A stretch of 8,457 nucleotides of DNA from CBDVAK01 sp965371945. GTDB lineage: Bacteria; Pseudomonadota; Gammaproteobacteria; Competibacterales; JAHEDQ01. The position numbers were made by a program, and so were the translations under genes. The stretch lies in assembly GCA_965371945.1 (NCBI GenBank), contig CBDVAK010000147.1, positions 1 to 8,457 of the forward strand, given 5' to 3'. Position 1 is the stretch's first letter. Every line of letters begins with the position of its first letter. The notes beneath the pieces were generated by a model, which was given only the letters and a program-made list of their open reading frames with translations, was not told the origin of the DNA and did not search any database. This document shows, piece after piece, positions 5,456-8,457 of this stretch.

Positions 5456-7720
5456 ATGTTGGAAATTCTGCGTAACATCGTGCAGGAGGTTGGGGCCGAA
5501 GCGGATCTGCACCAGGCCATGACAATTCTGGTAAACCGCATCCGCGATGCCATTGCGGTGGATGTCTGTTCTGTCTATCTGATCGACCAGCGCAGCGACG
5601 AACTGGTGCTGGTGGCGAATGAAGGTTTGCGTGCCGGCAGCATTGGCAAGGTGCGGTTGCGGCCGGGTGAGGGTGTGGTGGGCCTGGTGGCGGAGCGCGC
5701 CGAACCTCTCAATCTTGCCGATGACGAATCTCACCAGCGTTACCACTATGTCGAAATGACCGGCGAGTCCGCGTACCACGGTTTTATGGCCGTACCGGTC
5801 ATCTTCAGCCGGCGGGTACTGGGTGTGCTGGTCGTGCAGCGTCGAGAGCAGCGGGCATTCAGTGAAGATGAGGTTTCGCTGATGGTGACGCTGGCGGCAC
5901 AGATGGCCGGAATCATCGCCCAGATCGAAGTCGAGAAGTATCTGTCGGAGGCGGCCTCTGGGGAGGCGCGGCAGAACATCATTCTCAAGGGTACCGACGG
6001 CATCCGGGGAGTGTCGGTCGGTCAGGCGGTTACCGTGCGAGGCACGCGCAGGCTGCGCAATACACCGGATCGTTGCAGCAAAGACCCGCAAGCCGAGATG
6101 GAGCGGTTTCGCACCGCGGTGGATATGGAACTCGACGAACTGGACCGCCAGCGCGAGCGCCTGCGTGGTTCCATTCCGGGAGCCGATCTGGAGTTGTTCG
6201 ACGCCTACGCGCTGATCTTGCGAGGCGACTCGCTGAGCAGCGAAGTGGAGCGTCGCATTGCCAGCGGCAACTGGGCCCCGGGCGCATTGCGCGACACCAT
6301 TGCTGCCCATGCGCGCGCATTCGAGAAGATGGATGACCCCTATCTGCGTGGCCGGGCGGCTGACCTGCGCGATCTGGGCGAACGGCTGTTGCGGTCGATG
6401 CAGCACGGTGCGGTGGTGACCCGGGAGTATCCACCACGCGTGGTTCTGGTGGGGGAGGAGATCACGGTTGGCGATTTCGTCGACGTACCCGAGGGGCGCC
6501 TGGCGGCACTGGTTTCGGTACGCGGCACCGCGGCGTCGCACGTTGCATTGCTCGCTCGCGGCATCGGGGTACCGTGGGTATTCGGCGTGGCGAGCCTGCC
6601 GGTATCGCGGCTCGAGGGCTGCGAGATCGCGGTCGACGGCTACTCCGCCCGGGTTTGCATACAACCCGCCGCGGCATTGCGCGAGGAATATCTGCGTCTG
6701 GAGAGCCAGGAACAGGCATTGTCCCGGGATCTCGAGTCGTTGCGTGACAAGGAGTCGGTCACCACCGACGGCGTGCGGGTACCATTACTGGCCAACACCG
6801 CATTGTTTGCCGATGTCGCGGCCGCGCGCCATGGCGGCGCCGAGGGGATCGGTTTGTATCGCTCGGAGATGCATTTCTCCATCCGTGACCGTTTCCCTGG
6901 CGAGGAGGAACAGACCGCCATATACCGTCGTGTGATCCGCACTTTCCCCTCCCGTCCGGTCAGCCTGAGGACACTGGATATCGGCGGTGACAAGCAACTC
7001 AGCTATTTCCCGATCCACGAGGACAACCCTTACCTGGGTTGGCGTGGTGTGCGTGTCAGTCTCGATCACCCCGAACTGTTCCTGACCCAGCTCCGGGCCA
7101 TGCTGCGGGCCGGTACCGAACGTGACCACTACCGGATCCTGTTTCCGATGATCACCCGGCTGGATGAACTTGACGAGTGTCTGGAGTTGTTGAAGCGGGC
7201 ACGGAAGGAACTCCGGGAGGACGGCTTGCCGGCCGGCGACCCGGAAGTCGGGATGATGGTCGAGGTGCCGGCGGTGGTCTTCCAGATCGGCGAGTACGCC
7301 AGCCGGGTTCGTCATCTGGCGCTGGGTACCAATGACCTGACTCAGTATCTGCTTGCGACCGATCGCAACAACGAGCGTGTGGCGCACCTTTACGACCCGC
7401 TGCACCCGGCCCTGCTCAGATCAGTCGACCAGGTGGTCCAGGGTGCCCGTCCGCACGGCTGTCAGGTGTCCGCCTGTGGTGAAGCAGCGGGCGATCCGCC
7501 CAGTGCCCTGTTGCTGATCGGGCTCGGCGTGGAGATTCTCAGTATGGGGCATGCCAGCCTCAACAAGATCAAGTGGCTGGTCAGGAATCTCAGTCGTGAG
7601 CGTGCCGCGTCGGTAGCCTCTCGTGCGCTCACCATGTCACATCCCTGGCAGGTCAGGGAACTGGTCGAGCGTGAACTGGAAGATATCGGGCTCGGTGGGT
7701 TGATCCGCGCGGGTCGCTGA
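5456..7720 (+). CDS. ptsP: Phosphoenolpyruvate-protein phosphotransferase, nitrogen PTS enzyme I (GAF-containing)
   Basis: A 754-residue cytoplasmic enzyme that takes phosphate from phosphoenolpyruvate and passes it to NPr and then EIIA-Ntr, linking carbon and nitrogen status to regulation. The N-terminal GAF domain (about 1-160) is what separates PtsP from sugar enzyme I. Next come the carrier-binding helical domain (about 180-310) and the swivelling domain with the phosphorylated His362 in GTAASHVALLAR. The PEP-binding barrel (about 420-715) has GGAEGIGLYRSEM, RTLDIGGDK (505-513), NPYLGWRGVR, GMMVEVPAV, GTNDLTQY (624-631) and the catalytic Cys674 in SACGEAAGDP. In this last motif Ala replaces the usual Met. 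Length is normal for the family. The ATG at 5456 matches relatives, though its ribosome-binding site (AGGACGG, about ten bases away) is not ideal. No ptsN or ptsO lies nearby. It probably shares a transcript with rppH. Confidence 0.97.
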   Translation: MLEILRNIVQEVGAEADLHQAMTILVNRIRDAIAVDVCSVYLIDQRSDELVLVANEGLRAGSIGKVRLRPGEGVVGLVAERAEPLNLADDESHQRYHYVEMTGESAYHGFMAVPVIFSRRVLGVLVVQRREQRAFSEDEVSLMVTLAAQMAGIIAQIEVEKYLSEAASGEARQNIILKGTDGIRGVSVGQAVTVRGTRRLRNTPDRCSKDPQAEMERFRTAVDMELDELDRQRERLRGSIPGADLELFDAYALILRGDSLSSEVERRIASGNWAPGALRDTIAAHARAFEKMDDPYLRGRAADLRDLGERLLRSMQHGAVVTREYPPRVVLVGEEITVGDFVDVPEGRLAALVSVRGTAASHVALLARGIGVPWVFGVASLPVSRLEGCEIAVDGYSARVCIQPAAALREEYLRLESQEQALSRDLESLRDKESVTTDGVRVPLLANTALFADVAAARHGGAEGIGLYRSEMHFSIRDRFPGEEEQTAIYRRVIRTFPSRPVSLRTLDIGGDKQLSYFPIHEDNPYLGWRGVRVSLDHPELFLTQLRAMLRAGTERDHYRILFPMITRLDELDECLELLKRARKELREDGLPAGDPEVGMMVEVPAVVFQIGEYASRVRHLALGTNDLTQYLLATDRNNERVAHLYDPLHPALLRSVDQVVQGARPHGCQVSACGEAAGDPPSALLLIGLGVEILSMGHASLNKIKWLVRNLSRERAASVASRALTMSHPWQVRELVERELEDIGLGGLIRAGR

Positions 7721-7771
7721 ATCGATTGGTGACGCAGCAGATCAGCGTGTTCTCGGACAACCTCCCGGACA

Positions 7772-8359
7772 TCAGCCGTCCAGGTCGGCAACCAGCGAAG
7801 CCCGTGAAGCTTCGGGAATCGAACTCACGGTGGCCTGGTATCGCGGATGGTCGAGGCCGGCACCGATGGCGGCCCCGGCACGGGCCGCACGCACCATTTC
7901 GGCATCCAGTTCGAAGCGCAGGAAATGCACCGCGGATGTCTTTTCCTGCGTTTCGCGGTCGAGATCCTCGTCCGCGATGGCATACACCTGCGCATGGCCG
8001 TCGACCTGTACCCAGGCGCGATTCTCGATACCCCTGAGACGTCGTAGTGCTGCCTGCCGATCGTTCTCGTCGGCGTATTCGAGCATGAAAGTGACCTTCC
8101 AGTTGTGACCGTCGGGTATCAGCGGATTATATGCGGACAGTTCTTCCTCGATGCCGTCACGTTCGAATATCCGTTCCGCGCGCAGCATCTCCTGGACCTG
8201 ATAGAGCATGGTCAGGCGGTCTTCGAAATAGAAGGTGGCGTGATCACCCACGCTGATTCTGCGCGGCCTCTTGTGGGCCATCACCTGGTCGCGGAAGTCG
8301 GCGCGCCGTTCGGCATATTCCTCTAGTGAATAGAGGTCGTCACGGGTAAGTTTTTTCAT
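7772..8359 (-). CDS. DUF3501 family protein
   Basis: A 195-residue, probably cytoplasmic protein of the DUF3501 family, with no established activity. Its hallmarks are all present: MKKLTRDDLYSLEEYAERR at the start, FEDRLTMLYQVQEMLRAERIF (45-65), the ELSAYNPLIPDG stretch (73-84), YAIADEDLDRE (126-136) and EKTSAVHFLRFEL (139-151). From memory, DUF3501 genes often follow genes for rubrerythrin or an Fe-S oxidoreductase; here that upstream region lies outside the window. I chose the ATG at 8359 because family members start with this MKKLTRDDL segment. The frame is open back to a GTG at 8425, but the added residues are encoded by the repeat-like upstream sequence. No good ribosome-binding site precedes 8359. 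It converges on ptsP with a gap of 51 bp and no obvious terminator. A 6-bp inverted repeat (CGAAGC/GCTTCG, 7796-7814) lies near its 3' end. Confidence 0.9.
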   Translation of the reverse strand: MKKLTRDDLYSLEEYAERRADFRDQVMAHKRPRRISVGDHATFYFEDRLTMLYQVQEMLRAERIFERDGIEEELSAYNPLIPDGHNWKVTFMLEYADENDRQAALRRLRGIENRAWVQVDGHAQVYAIADEDLDRETQEKTSAVHFLRFELDAEMVRAARAGAAIGAGLDHPRYQATVSSIPEASRASLVADLDG

Positions 8360-8394
8360 TTTGGACACAAGTAGGTGCTCAATTTTCCGGGGCA

Positions 8395-8457
8395 ATGAGG
8401 GTGCGGGTACCGCCTTCCGGGACACGCTGTGAATACATCCCTGTAAGCTCGACAGCG
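8395..8457. repeat. Possible dispersed extragenic repeat, cut by the window edge
   Basis: The sequence upstream of the DUF3501 gene includes ACACGCTGTGAATACATCCC (8422-8441) followed by TGTAAGCTCGACAGCG to the edge. I recall very similar wording in interspersed intergenic repeats of several gammaproteobacterial genomes. Only one copy is in the window, so the repeat nature cannot be shown here. It is non-coding in character, and it overlaps the unlikely GTG-started N-terminal extension of DUF3501. Confidence 0.38.

Noticed and set aside
4646..6664. 672-codon open frame on the minus strand, antisense to rppH and ptsP
   Set aside because: It runs opposite two unmistakable genes that share one reading frame, so one antisense frame stays open by codon bias. 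Its product is rich in His, Gln and Arg and shows no domain, signal or ribosome-binding site that I recognise.
7796..7814. CGAAGC/GCTTCG inverted repeat as a ptsP terminator
   Set aside because: It lies inside the DUF3501 coding region, 75 bp after the ptsP stop, with no T run in the plus direction; chance is a sufficient explanation.

Overview
This GC-rich window carries eight protein genes, all of gammaproteobacterial type. The rppH-ptsP pair, the HAD-IB phosphatase on the far side of the locus, the SirB2 protein and the Dnr-like regulator all point to a gammaproteobacterium. A Chromatiales/Ectothiorhodospiraceae-like or other respiratorily versatile lineage is my guess, not something the sequence proves. 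I see no tRNA, rRNA, transposase, phage gene or CRISPR array.

Layout. On the left, two minus-strand genes lie in tandem: a HAD-IB phosphatase (719-1450) and downstream of it a small exported DUF302 protein (96-596). Divergent from them are three plus-strand genes: a hemerythrin-like protein (1683-2165), a SirB2 membrane protein (2211-2597) and NnrS (2679-3920). A minus-strand Crp/Fnr regulator of the Dnr type (3904-4590) converges on nnrS, and the two coding regions overlap by 17 bp. Divergent from the regulator are rppH (4796-5344, RNA pyrophosphohydrolase) and ptsP (5456-7720, nitrogen-PTS enzyme I with a GAF domain). A minus-strand DUF3501 gene (7772-8359) closes the window, and the sequence upstream of it resembles a dispersed intergenic repeat.

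How it fits together. The centre (1598-4650) looks like a small nitric-oxide or low-oxygen response island. The regulator keeps the Glu..Ser-Arg recognition signature of FNR/Dnr (E189, S192, R193) but lacks the N-terminal Fe-S cysteines of FNR, as Dnr proteins do. I found two matching FNR/Dnr-type boxes: a 9/10 match at 2606-2619 in front of nnrS and an 8/10 match at 1598-1611 in front of the hemerythrin gene. Both sit where a class II activator site would place a transcript start shortly before the chosen start codon. The island lies between genes (HAD phosphatase, rppH, ptsP) that I recall as direct neighbours in pseudomonads, so it may be an insertion into a conserved housekeeping locus.

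The most unusual protein is the hemerythrin-like one. Six of its seven expected di-iron ligands are in register, but the His four residues before the Glu is replaced by Leu, with a His one residue further upstream. Half of the start codons I chose are GTG or TTG, so several 5' ends rest on ribosome-binding sites or homology and are marked as such.
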